From contig NZ_JACRMG010000027.1 of the NCBI RefSeq assembly GCF_016219575.1, forward strand, positions 124,001 through 188,000: 64,000 nt of DNA. The letters run 5' to 3'. Below the pieces are notes generated by a model. That model was not told the DNA's origin and did not search any database. It saw only the letters and a program-made list of their open reading frames with translations. The translations under genes and the position numbers were made by a program. Positions 22,335 to 30,415 of the stretch are shown in pieces; within the stretch, counting starts at the first letter, position 1, and every line of letters starts with the position of its first letter. Source of the DNA: Bradyrhizobium sp. (lineage in GTDB: Bacteria; Pseudomonadota; Alphaproteobacteria; Rhizobiales; Xanthobacteraceae).

Positions 22335-24056
22335 TCAACGGAACAGCCAGAGTTCCGACAGATATTTCCAGTTGATGAAGTAGTAGAGGACGAAGCAGAC
22401 GAAGAAGATGGTCACGAGGATGATCGTGCCAGGCAGCTTCGGCGCCTTCTCGCTTCCGTAGTGCGAGGCGACGGCGCCGCCGCCCGAGAACAGCGGGAAG
22501 GTCAGCTTGTGGCCGCTCGTGATCTTCTTGCCGAAGAACGCGGTGGCAACGACGACCAGCACGAAGATGATGCCGCCGATGGCCGCGATGATGGCGAAGA
22601 TGCCGTTCAGCCCCATCATCAGGAACGCGCCGGCCGAGTGGGCAAAGCCGATGCTGGCGTCACTGAAGGTCATGTCCCAGTGCCGCCGCGCCACGCCGAG
22701 CGTGCCCGCACCCATCATGAACAGCGAGATGCCGGCCGCCCCGATCCCGAACAGGTAGGGCTGGATCTTGGCAAGCTTCGGCCAGACGATCTCGCGCTGG
22801 AAGATCAGGGGCAGCACGATATAGGTCGCGCCCATGAAGGCCAGCGTCGTTCCGGCGACCACGGTGCCGTGGAAGTGACCGGGGACGTAGATGGTGTTGT
22901 GCATGAGCACGTTGAGCTGCTCGGTGCCGAGCACCACGCCGGAAATGCCGCCGATGAAGCCGAAGAAGACGAGCGACAGGAACATGCCGGAAAAGGCCGG
23001 ATTTCCCCACGGCGCCTTGCGCAGCCACTCGAACATGCCGCGGTCGAAGCCGTTGCGCCGCTGCGCCGCCTCGATCGCGCCGGGCACGGTGAGGCCGTGC
23101 ACCATCGAGCCCATCACCGCCAGGTACATCATGTAGCTGGTATTGACGATCTTCCAGCTCGCATCCATGCCGGGTTCGGCGAGCAGATGGTGTGCGGACG
23201 CCAGCTGCAGGAACAGGATGTACATGAAGAAGGCGGTGCGACTGACCTTCTCGCTCAGCGGCTTGGCGCCGACGAGAAGCGCTGCAGTCAGGTACCAGAG
23301 CGAGACGTGCGCCGAGACGTTGATCTGCTGCGAGGAATGCCCCATCGCCCACCAGACCACCTTGTACATCAGGGGATCGATGTCGGAGATCAGGCCGAGC
23401 GACCACAGCCAGGTCGGGATCAGGATGATCGCGCCGGAGGCGATGGTGAAGACGGCGATGATGGCGGCGGTGAGCGCGCCGAAGGTCACCAGCGGAATCG
23501 AGCCTTCATAGGTGCCCTCTTCCTTGGCGATCACCAGTGTCGCGAAGAACAGCCCGCAGCCGATCAATGCGCCGACCGCGAACAGGATGATGCCGAGATA
23601 GAAATGCGGCTTGGCCATCATCGGCGGATAGGAGGTGAACATCACGCTCGAATCGCCCTGCAGCACCGCCACGTTGGTGGCGAGCGCGCCGACGATCATC
23701 AATATGAAGCCGAGCCAGCCGAGTTTCGGCGCCGCCAGCCGCGAATTGAGCAGGACGGCGGAGGCGAAATAGAGAATGGCCATCTCGAAGAAGATGATCC
23801 AGAACAAGAGCACGTTGGCGCCGTGTCCGGTCAGGATCAGGTAGAACCAGTCGGCCGGAAGCAGATGCACTGCCGGCCACCTCGTGAGCGCCACCAGCAG
23901 GCCCATCAGGCCGCCGATCGCCAGAAACACCACGGCCGCCACCGCATTCGCGATGATCAGCCTCTGGGCGGCCACGTCGACCTTGAGCCCGGTGTACTGG
24001 CAGGTGCGGAATTCGGCCTTGGCGGGAACGGCGCCGATTACGGTTTCTGCGGTCAT
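22335..24056 (-). CDS. Heme-copper oxidoreductase subunit I lacking the active-site Tyr; probable nitric oxide reductase (sNOR-like)
   Basis: Ligand motifs TGHGANVLLFW, WWAMGHSSQQ, LASAHHLLAEPG and HNTIYVPGHFHG; Gln at the H+4 position normally Tyr in GHPEVY. Confidence 0.9.
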   Translation of the reverse strand: MTAETVIGAVPAKAEFRTCQYTGLKVDVAAQRLIIANAVAAVVFLAIGGLMGLLVALTRWPAVHLLPADWFYLILTGHGANVLLFWIIFFEMAILYFASAVLLNSRLAAPKLGWLGFILMIVGALATNVAVLQGDSSVMFTSYPPMMAKPHFYLGIILFAVGALIGCGLFFATLVIAKEEGTYEGSIPLVTFGALTAAIIAVFTIASGAIILIPTWLWSLGLISDIDPLMYKVVWWAMGHSSQQINVSAHVSLWYLTAALLVGAKPLSEKVSRTAFFMYILFLQLASAHHLLAEPGMDASWKIVNTSYMMYLAVMGSMVHGLTVPGAIEAAQRRNGFDRGMFEWLRKAPWGNPAFSGMFLSLVFFGFIGGISGVVLGTEQLNVLMHNTIYVPGHFHGTVVAGTTLAFMGATYIVLPLIFQREIVWPKLAKIQPYLFGIGAAGISLFMMGAGTLGVARRHWDMTFSDASIGFAHSAGAFLMMGLNGIFAIIAAIGGIIFVLVVVATAFFGKKITSGHKLTFPLFSGGGAVASHYGSEKAPKLPGTIILVTIFFVCFVLYYFINWKYLSELWLFR

Positions 24057-24058
24057 GC

Positions 24059-24634
24059 TTATCTCCCATCCGCCAGGCGTTGTTCCGCCTCTGCCTTCTT
24101 GGGTTCGGTCACGTAGATCTTGCCGGTCATGGTGTGGTGGCCGATGCCGCAGAACTCGTTGCAGACGATGCCGAACTCACCGCTCTGCGTCGGGGTCAGC
24201 GAGATCACGTGCTCGTATCCCGGGTGAACCTGGATATTGATGTTGGTGGGCTGCAGCGAGAAGCCGTGCTGCCAGTCGATCGAGGACAGATGGATGCGAT
24301 AGCTCTGCCCCTTCTCCAGCTCGAGGATCGGCCACCACTGCCAGAGACGGCCGAGAATGTAGACGTCGCTGCCCGGCTTCGGCTTGGCGACGGGAATGCC
24401 CGCCTCCTCGCGCACCTTGTTCTTCTTGGCGAAGTCGTCGACCTTGGCCTCGTAGGCGGAAGGCGCGATGCGGTAGGCTTCCTTGCTGAGGTTCTGCTGT
24501 CCGATGAAATGCCAGGCGATCATGAACACGAACATGAACAGCCCCCACAGGAAGGCGATCACGATCCAGACCAGCTCGACCCGTTCGATAGGCTCGTTCC
24601 ACCAGATGCGTCTTTCGGGCGGTGTGACAGCCAT
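24059..24634 (-). CDS. Heme-copper oxidoreductase subunit II with CuA domain
   Basis: N-terminal TM, IDWQHGFSLQP and CNEFCGIGHHTM CuA ligands. Confidence 0.92.
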   Translation of the reverse strand: MAVTPPERRIWWNEPIERVELVWIVIAFLWGLFMFVFMIAWHFIGQQNLSKEAYRIAPSAYEAKVDDFAKKNKVREEAGIPVAKPKPGSDVYILGRLWQWWPILELEKGQSYRIHLSSIDWQHGFSLQPTNINIQVHPGYEHVISLTPTQSGEFGIVCNEFCGIGHHTMTGKIYVTEPKKAEAEQRLADGR

Positions 24635-24683
24635 TTCGATTCCCCTTCTAAAGAATTGCGTTATGGATTGCGTGAGGCGATTC

Positions 24684-24845
24684 TCATTTCGCCAGCGGGA
24701 CCGAGGCGACTTCCATCACGCCCCAGATCAGATAGAGGACGGTGGGCAAGGTCACGCCGAGGAACAGCAGCAGGAACGGGCTATCGAGAATCTGCTGCAT
24801 TACGGGCACGCGCTCCAGCGGCGCTTTCTGTTCGGTGGACGACAT
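24684..24845 (-). CDS. Small single-TM protein, possible accessory subunit
   Basis: MSSTEQKAPLERVPVMQQILDSPFLLLFLGVTLPTVLYLIWGVMEVASVPLAK; first gene of the oxidoreductase operon. Confidence 0.65.
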   Translation of the reverse strand: MSSTEQKAPLERVPVMQQILDSPFLLLFLGVTLPTVLYLIWGVMEVASVPLAK

Positions 24846-24904
24846 CGGCGATCTCCCGGCTTTGAAAACCTCTCGCAAATCTATCCGGCGCCCAATCGGC
24901 ATCC

Positions 24905-24918
24905 TTGACCGCGGTTAA
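24905..24918. promoter_or_regulatory. FNR/NNR-type box TTGAC-CGCG-GTTAA
   Basis: Near identical to the nirS box; centre 66.5 bp from ATG 24845; a -10-like TAGATT (minus strand, 24884..24879) lies 30 bp from the box centre. Confidence 0.78.
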
Positions 24919-24952
24919 GGAAGCGGCGGCCCGCAACAGAAATAGTTCTGCG

Positions 24953-25402
24953 ATGGAACATGCGATCCCGTTCGACAGCGCCCGGCGCCGCGCGCAATGG
25001 GCATGGCTTGGCCTCGGCATGTTGGCCGCCGTTGCAGCCATCGTGGCGGCGTTGCTCGTCGCGAAGGCGCCGGTGCGGGCCTCCAACCTGCTGCTGATTT
25101 ACGTGGGGGCGGAGGATTGCGCGCCGTGCCGCGCCTGGCAGAGCGGCGACGGCGCCGATTTCCGCAAGTCCGCCGAATTTTCCCGCATCAGCTATCGCGA
25201 GGTGAAATCGCCGCGCCTGCGCGACGTGCTCAGCGACGAACACTGGCCGGAGGATATCCGCGCCTATCGCGGCGGCCTGAAGCGGAGCGATGGCGTTCCG
25301 TTATGGCTGATCGTTTCCGGCAACGATGTCGTGGCGCAGCGCTTCGGCGCGGCCGCCTGGCAAACCGGCGTGCTGCCGGCACTGCGATCGCATCTGCGAT
25401 AG
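24953..25402 (+). CDS. Membrane-anchored thioredoxin-fold protein
   Basis: N-terminal TM then LLIYVGAEDCAPCRAWQ (CxxC). Confidence 0.7.
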   Translation: MEHAIPFDSARRRAQWAWLGLGMLAAVAAIVAALLVAKAPVRASNLLLIYVGAEDCAPCRAWQSGDGADFRKSAEFSRISYREVKSPRLRDVLSDEHWPEDIRAYRGGLKRSDGVPLWLIVSGNDVVAQRFGAAAWQTGVLPALRSHLR

Positions 25403-25403
25403 A

Positions 25404-25449
25404 GCATGATCCGGAAAAGCGTGAAGCGGCTTTCCGAAGCGGATCATGC
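25404..25449. repeat. Dispersed palindromic repeat, copy 2
   Basis: GCATGATCCGGAAAAGCGTGAAGCGGCTTTCCGAAGCGGATCATGC inverted repeat between convergent genes. Confidence 0.8.
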
Positions 25450-25480
25450 CCAAGAGACAACCTGACGCGCGATTCGCGCT

Positions 25481-26254
25481 TCAGGCGGGCAAATCCAGCG
25501 TAGCCGCCTGCTTCGGCGCGGTCTTGCCGTTGCAGCCGTTGAAGCCGAAACTGCCGCGGGCCTTGATGCGATCGCTGGCGACGAGATCCTGCAGCGTCGC
25601 TGCATCTTCGACGACGACGTCGGAAGCGCGGACATCGACGCCCATCGTCCTCAGCTTGGCGAACACCCGCGAAAGCGATTCCGGCTTCAGTCCGAGCCGG
25701 CCGGCAATCAGCGACTTGTCGTACGGCAGGGCAATCGTGCAGGGGCCCTTGACGCAGGGTGTCAGCTGAATGAGGAAATCGGCAACCCTCTGCATGCCGC
25801 TCTGCGCCGTGAGCTGCTCGACCCGGCTTATCATCAGATGCAGGTGCTGCGACGTCGAGGCGATCATGGCCAGTGCGACCTCGGGCATCTTGCGGACGCA
25901 ATCGACGATGTGGTCGGCGGGAATCAGCATCACACGGGTGCGCGTCACCGCGCTCGCCATGGCCGGATAGCGACCGGCGGTGAAAGTCACCGCCTCCGCA
26001 AAACTCTGGCCCTTGGCAAAGACATTGAGCACAGCCTCATCGCCGGCCGGCGTGATCCGGTAGAGCTTGATCCAGCCCTCGAGGATGACGAAGAACGAAC
26101 TCGCAGGCTCGCCCTGCCGGAACAACATGCTGTTGGGGCGAAGATTGACGACCCTGGCCTGCGCCAGCAGGACATCGAGCGCCTGCGGCTTCAACCCGGA
26201 GAAGACCGGGACTTGCGCGGCGATAGCCAGATCAGCAGGTGTGGGCGCTGTCAT
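25481..26254 (-). CDS. Crp/Fnr family regulator (Dnr/NnrR-like, no N-terminal FNR Cys cluster)
   Basis: cNMP-like sensor domain and HTH SLIAGRLGLKPESLSRVFAKLR (ExxSR recognition motif); adjacent to nir/nor-like genes. Confidence 0.85.
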   Translation of the reverse strand: MTAPTPADLAIAAQVPVFSGLKPQALDVLLAQARVVNLRPNSMLFRQGEPASSFFVILEGWIKLYRITPAGDEAVLNVFAKGQSFAEAVTFTAGRYPAMASAVTRTRVMLIPADHIVDCVRKMPEVALAMIASTSQHLHLMISRVEQLTAQSGMQRVADFLIQLTPCVKGPCTIALPYDKSLIAGRLGLKPESLSRVFAKLRTMGVDVRASDVVVEDAATLQDLVASDRIKARGSFGFNGCNGKTAPKQAATLDLPA

Positions 26255-26618
26255 GTTCCTGTTCCTTGCAGGTTTCCTCCGGGTCTGCTTTCTCAACGCG
26301 CCAAGGCTCCGCTGTTCCACAGCGGTGCCCTGCTTCCCAATCGGCGAAATTCTCGACACGTATAAGTCCTCAGCCGCGCTTCCCGGAAATGCGCTTGCGC
26401 TGACGGTTGCCGGCTTCATTGGCGGCCTCGTGCGCAGGAATTAAGCACCCATCCGCCGACCGGGACTTTGCGAAAGGTCAAATATTGCCCGATTTCAGAG
26501 CGTGGAATTTTCCGCGCTCCGGCAGGCCAGTACCGGCCGGTCGTTGCCGGCATCCGGCCGATCGGCTAAGTGAGCCCTCCGATGCATCCACGGCGAACGC
26601 CGTAGTGAGTGGTCAACC

Positions 26619-26948
26619 ATGGCTGAAGCCGATCTCGACACCGCCATCCGGCAATCCGCAAAAGTGCAGAACAAGAGCCTGATGGCCGCCATCCGCAAGC
26701 GGCGCGACCAGATCATGGCCCGCGCGGCCAAGGCCAAGGACAGGGAATCGCGGGATCGGCTGCGGCAGATGGCCAGGAGCACGATGGAGCTAGGTGCCGT
26801 CGCGGCCAGGCGGCTGCAGAATTCGGCGGAAATCGCCGCGGACGCCTACGCCCGGGCAATCCGGCAGGCCGCCGATGAAGCGGCGAAGGCCGCGGCCAAG
26901 CCCGCGAAGAAGAAGGACGCCGGCAAGCGAGCAGAAAAGAGCAGCTAG
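26619..26948 (+). CDS. Hypothetical Ala/Lys/Arg-rich protein
   Basis: 109-aa ORF with ATG, charged coiled C-terminus. Confidence 0.5.
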   Translation: MAEADLDTAIRQSAKVQNKSLMAAIRKRRDQIMARAAKAKDRESRDRLRQMARSTMELGAVAARRLQNSAEIAADAYARAIRQAADEAAKAAAKPAKKKDAGKRAEKSS

Positions 26949-26985
26949 TCCATCGCCCTGCGGCGGAATGCCGCTTGCCGCGCGA

Positions 26986-27315
26986 TCATTCCGCGCCGGC
27001 GAGCGGACTCATCATGGCCTCCACGGCCACGATCTTCCGGCTCTCGTCGTAGACGGGACGGACCGAGACCCTCACCTTCACGATCGACCCTGTCTTGTGC
27101 ACCGCCGGCGAAATGGTCACTTCCGGCAAATTGCTGACGCCGGTCTGCACGTAGCGGCCGAAGCCCGCATTGTGCCGACCGCGCAGGTGCGGCGGAATGA
27201 TCAGTTCGATGGAGCGGCCCATCGCCTCCGACTCCGCATAGCCGAGCAAGGCTTCGGCGGCGCGGCTCCAGCCACAGATCCGTCCGGTTCTGTCCACCAC
27301 CAGCGTTGCAGTCAT
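26986..27315 (-). CDS. Stand-alone PAS domain protein
   Basis: TLVVDRTGRICGWSRAAEALLGYAESEAMGRSIELIIPPHLRGRHNAGF. Confidence 0.8.
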   Translation of the reverse strand: MTATLVVDRTGRICGWSRAAEALLGYAESEAMGRSIELIIPPHLRGRHNAGFGRYVQTGVSNLPEVTISPAVHKTGSIVKVRVSVRPVYDESRKIVAVEAMMSPLAGAE

Positions 27316-27347
27316 CGGTTCACACTCCGGCCGCGCTGCGCGGCGCG

Positions 27348-28244
27348 CTAGCCGCCCTCGCCGAGCCGTTGAATTTCCGCGCGCGCATCGTCGCCTTCCG
27401 GAATCGGCCGCCCCGAATCGCGCCATTCGATCGCCGCCTTGAAGCCGTGCTTCTGGGCGTAGCGGCGGAACCAGAGTCCTTCGGGATTGTGACGGGTGAT
27501 TCCGTCGAAGATGGTGGCAAGCATCTGGGTCTGCTCCAGTCCCATGTTCAGCATCACCTGGTTGACCACCATCTTGTGCATGGCGAGATGGCTCTTCGGC
27601 ACGCCGGCAATGCGATTGGCGAGCTTCATGGCGGCGGCTTCCAGCTCCGCAACCGGCACCGACTGGTTGGCGAGGCCCCATTCCACCGCGGTGCGGCCGT
27701 CGATCATGTCGCCGGTGAACATCAGCTGCTTGGCGCGCACCGGACCCAGCTTGAACGTCCACATCGCAGGCGTCGGACATCCCCATACCCGCGTCGGCAT
27801 GTAGCCGATGCGCGCATCATCGGCCATGACGATGAGATCGCAGCATAGTGCGATGTCGCTGCCGCCTGCTACCGCGGCACCGTGAATTTTCGCAATCGTC
27901 GGCTTCGAGCAGCGCCACAGGCTCATGAAGTCCTCGGTGTTCCGCTTCATGCCGGCATAATCGACCATGGGATCCCAGGGATGCCCTTCCTGGGTCCATT
28001 TGTTGGTCGAGGCGCCTTCGGCGTAGCGGACGAGATCGTAGCCGCCGCAAAATCCCTTGCCCGCGCCCTCGACGAGGATGACGTGGATATCGTCGTTGCG
28101 CTCGGCCCATTCCACCGCGGCGCGGATTTCACGCGGCGTCTCGTCGTTGATCGCATTGAGGCGCTCCGGCCGGTTCAGCAGCAGCCGCGCCACGCGCGGC
28201 GATGCCGGGTCGGCGGCGATCTTGAGGGTCGAAAAGTCCGGCAT
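27348..28244 (-). CDS. Enoyl-CoA hydratase/crotonase family protein
   Basis: [16 protein letters not shown]...[14 protein letters not shown]...[28 protein letters not shown]. Confidence 0.92.
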   Translation of the reverse strand: MPDFSTLKIAADPASPRVARLLLNRPERLNAINDETPREIRAAVEWAERNDDIHVILVEGAGKGFCGGYDLVRYAEGASTNKWTQEGHPWDPMVDYAGMKRNTEDFMSLWRCSKPTIAKIHGAAVAGGSDIALCCDLIVMADDARIGYMPTRVWGCPTPAMWTFKLGPVRAKQLMFTGDMIDGRTAVEWGLANQSVPVAELEAAAMKLANRIAGVPKSHLAMHKMVVNQVMLNMGLEQTQMLATIFDGITRHNPEGLWFRRYAQKHGFKAAIEWRDSGRPIPEGDDARAEIQRLGEGG

Positions 28245-28270
28245 GGCTGGTTCTCCCGTCCGTGTACGCT

Positions 28271-28288
28271 ACAGTCAGCATTGACTGT
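28271..28288. promoter_or_regulatory. Palindromic operator ACAGTCA-GCAT-TGACTGT
   Basis: In the crotonase <> TetR intergenic region; same arms as 28304..28321. Confidence 0.8.
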
Positions 28289-28303
28289 AGCGCTTCCCCT
28301 GAT

Positions 28304-28321
28304 ACAGTCAATCCTGACTGT
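28304..28321. promoter_or_regulatory. Palindromic operator ACAGTCA-ATCC-TGACTGT
   Basis: Second copy, centre-to-centre 33 bp from the first. Confidence 0.8.
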
Positions 28322-28331
28322 TGGAGACGAG

Positions 28332-28970
28332 ATGGCATCGAAGCGCAGAGCCAGGGCCGACCGGGACGCAGCCGCGACGCGTCAAAAACTGCTGGATGCG
28401 GCGGTCGATTGCCTGGTCGAGCTGGGCGTCGCCGGCACCACCACGCTCGCGGTACAGCGCCGGGCCGGCACCAGCCGGGGCGCCTTGCTGCATCACTTTC
28501 CGACGCATGCCGACCTGCTCGCCGCCAGCGTCGCCGAACTCGTCAAGCGGAACGAGCAGGCGGTCGCAGCATCGCGCGCCGGCAGTTCAGAACCGGGCGA
28601 TCCCCTGCGGGCGGCGGTGAACGCGCTCGCCTATGCGGGCCGGCAGCCCGCCTATCTCGCAGAGCTGGAGCTCTGGGCGGTCGCACGGACCGACCGGCCG
28701 CTGAAGCAGGCGCTGATTGCGGCCGAACGCGCGGCGCGCCGCGAGATCGACCGGGTCTATGCGGAGTTGTTCGGCAAATGGAGCGACGCCGAGGCCTATC
28801 CCGTCGCGGCCGCGCTCACGCAGAATTTCCTTCGCGGGCTGGCGATCTCGGAAAATCTGCGGGGCTCGGCGGCGCGCCGCGAGCAGCTCCTCTCCGCCTG
28901 GACGGATGCGATGCGGATGATGCTGGAGAAAAGTCCGAAGGAAGCGACGGCCCCGGCCATTCGCGGCTGA
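28332..28970 (+). CDS. TetR family regulator
   Basis: TRQKLLDAAVDCLVELGVAGTTTLAVQRRAGTSRGALLHHFPTHADLLAA. Confidence 0.92.
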   Translation: MASKRRARADRDAAATRQKLLDAAVDCLVELGVAGTTTLAVQRRAGTSRGALLHHFPTHADLLAASVAELVKRNEQAVAASRAGSSEPGDPLRAAVNALAYAGRQPAYLAELELWAVARTDRPLKQALIAAERAARREIDRVYAELFGKWSDAEAYPVAAALTQNFLRGLAISENLRGSAARREQLLSAWTDAMRMMLEKSPKEATAPAIRG

Positions 28971-30212
28971 TCAGGCGAGCAGGTCGACCAGCAGAAGCAG
29001 GATGCAGGAAGCAAGGGCTGCAAACGGCACCCACCGCGGACAAACGAACGTTCCCGGCGCCGGGGCTTCGTTCCTGCTCTTGATCCGGATCAGTGCGAGA
29101 TTCACGATCGCGAAGATCGCCAGCGTGAGGCCCGCCGTGAGATCGGCGAGGCCCGCGAGCGGGACGGCCAGCGCAAGCACGAGAATAGCACCAACCGCGA
29201 TCGCAGTGGCCAGCAGCGGCGTGTGCGTCACCGGGTTGAGCCGTGTGAGGACCTTCGGCAGGCTTCCCCTATCGGCCAGGCCATAGATCACCCGGGCGAT
29301 CATGATCATGTGCACGATGACGCCGTTGAGCGTCGCGACGACGGCGATCGCGCTCATGGTAATCAGCGGCAGGCCCGTGAGCCGTTCGAAGACGAGCGCC
29401 AGCGGCGCCGCCGAGCGGGCGAGTTCCTGCGGCGGTACCGCGGTAACCGCGATCCAGACAACCAGTCCGTAAAGAAGCGCGGTCAGGCCCAGCGTCAGGA
29501 ACAATGCGCGCGGCAGCGTATGGTTCGGCTCCTTCATCTCCTCCGCGACGTTGACGAGATGCTCGAAGCCTATGAAGGCGAAGACGGCGGTAAGCGCCGT
29601 TCCCCCTATTCCGATCCAGGCCGTCGTATCGCCGGCAGCAGGCCAGATCTCCGGAAGGCGGGTGACGACGCCGGTGCCGTGACTGAAGCCGGCGACAATG
29701 ATCAAGACGAGGCCGCCCACTTCAACGAGGGTCATGATTCCGGCGAAGGTGACCGACTGAACCGTGGCGAGGCATGCCACGGCGCCCATCGCAAGGACCA
29801 CTCCGGAAATGATCCACGGCGCGGGGATGGGAAGGAACACCGCTACATAACCGGCGCTGCCGACGCTGATCGTCGCGGCCGAAACCATCGCGGTTGCGAC
29901 CACGAGAAGCCCGATGCCGAGACTGAGCCAATCGCGCCGGAACGCCGCATGCACATAGGCCGCCTCGCTGGCGCTGACCGGCATGCGGGTTCCCAATTCG
30001 GCAAACGAAGCCGCACTGAGGCCCATCACGAATGCGGCTGCGATGAAGGCAAGCGGCGCGTGCATGCCGCTGCGCCCGGCGGCGAGACCGACGAGAACGT
30101 AGATGCCGGCGCCGATGGTTACACCGAGGCCGTAGAGCACCGCATGCGTCAGCGTGAGCGAGCGAACCAGGCGCTGCGGCGCCTCCTGCGTTGCCGCAGA
30201 CCGGACAGACAT
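28971..30212 (-). CDS. APC family amino acid permease
   Basis: LTHAVLYGLGVTIGAGIYVLVGLAAG...; ~12 TM. Confidence 0.9.
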   Translation of the reverse strand: MSVRSAATQEAPQRLVRSLTLTHAVLYGLGVTIGAGIYVLVGLAAGRSGMHAPLAFIAAAFVMGLSAASFAELGTRMPVSASEAAYVHAAFRRDWLSLGIGLLVVATAMVSAATISVGSAGYVAVFLPIPAPWIISGVVLAMGAVACLATVQSVTFAGIMTLVEVGGLVLIIVAGFSHGTGVVTRLPEIWPAAGDTTAWIGIGGTALTAVFAFIGFEHLVNVAEEMKEPNHTLPRALFLTLGLTALLYGLVVWIAVTAVPPQELARSAAPLALVFERLTGLPLITMSAIAVVATLNGVIVHMIMIARVIYGLADRGSLPKVLTRLNPVTHTPLLATAIAVGAILVLALAVPLAGLADLTAGLTLAIFAIVNLALIRIKSRNEAPAPGTFVCPRWVPFAALASCILLLLVDLLA

Positions 30213-30415
30213 TCAATACTCCCTCGTCCGCTCCGGCCGGGCCGCCGCTCGGAAGATTTCCGGCAAAGTATGGCATGGTTCGGGGACTGAACGTCAAATG
30301 GCGGCGCAAGCATCCGCTCGCGGCGCGGGCCGCCCGACCGCAGGTAGCGAGGCGGGTTATTCCACGACATTCTCATTCGCGCGCGCAGTTGATTCGCGTT
30401 ACGGGTCTTATCTTC

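Noticed and set aside
22122-24116. 664-aa plus-strand ORF
   Set aside because: Antisense shadow of the heme-copper subunit I gene; charged low-complexity translation.
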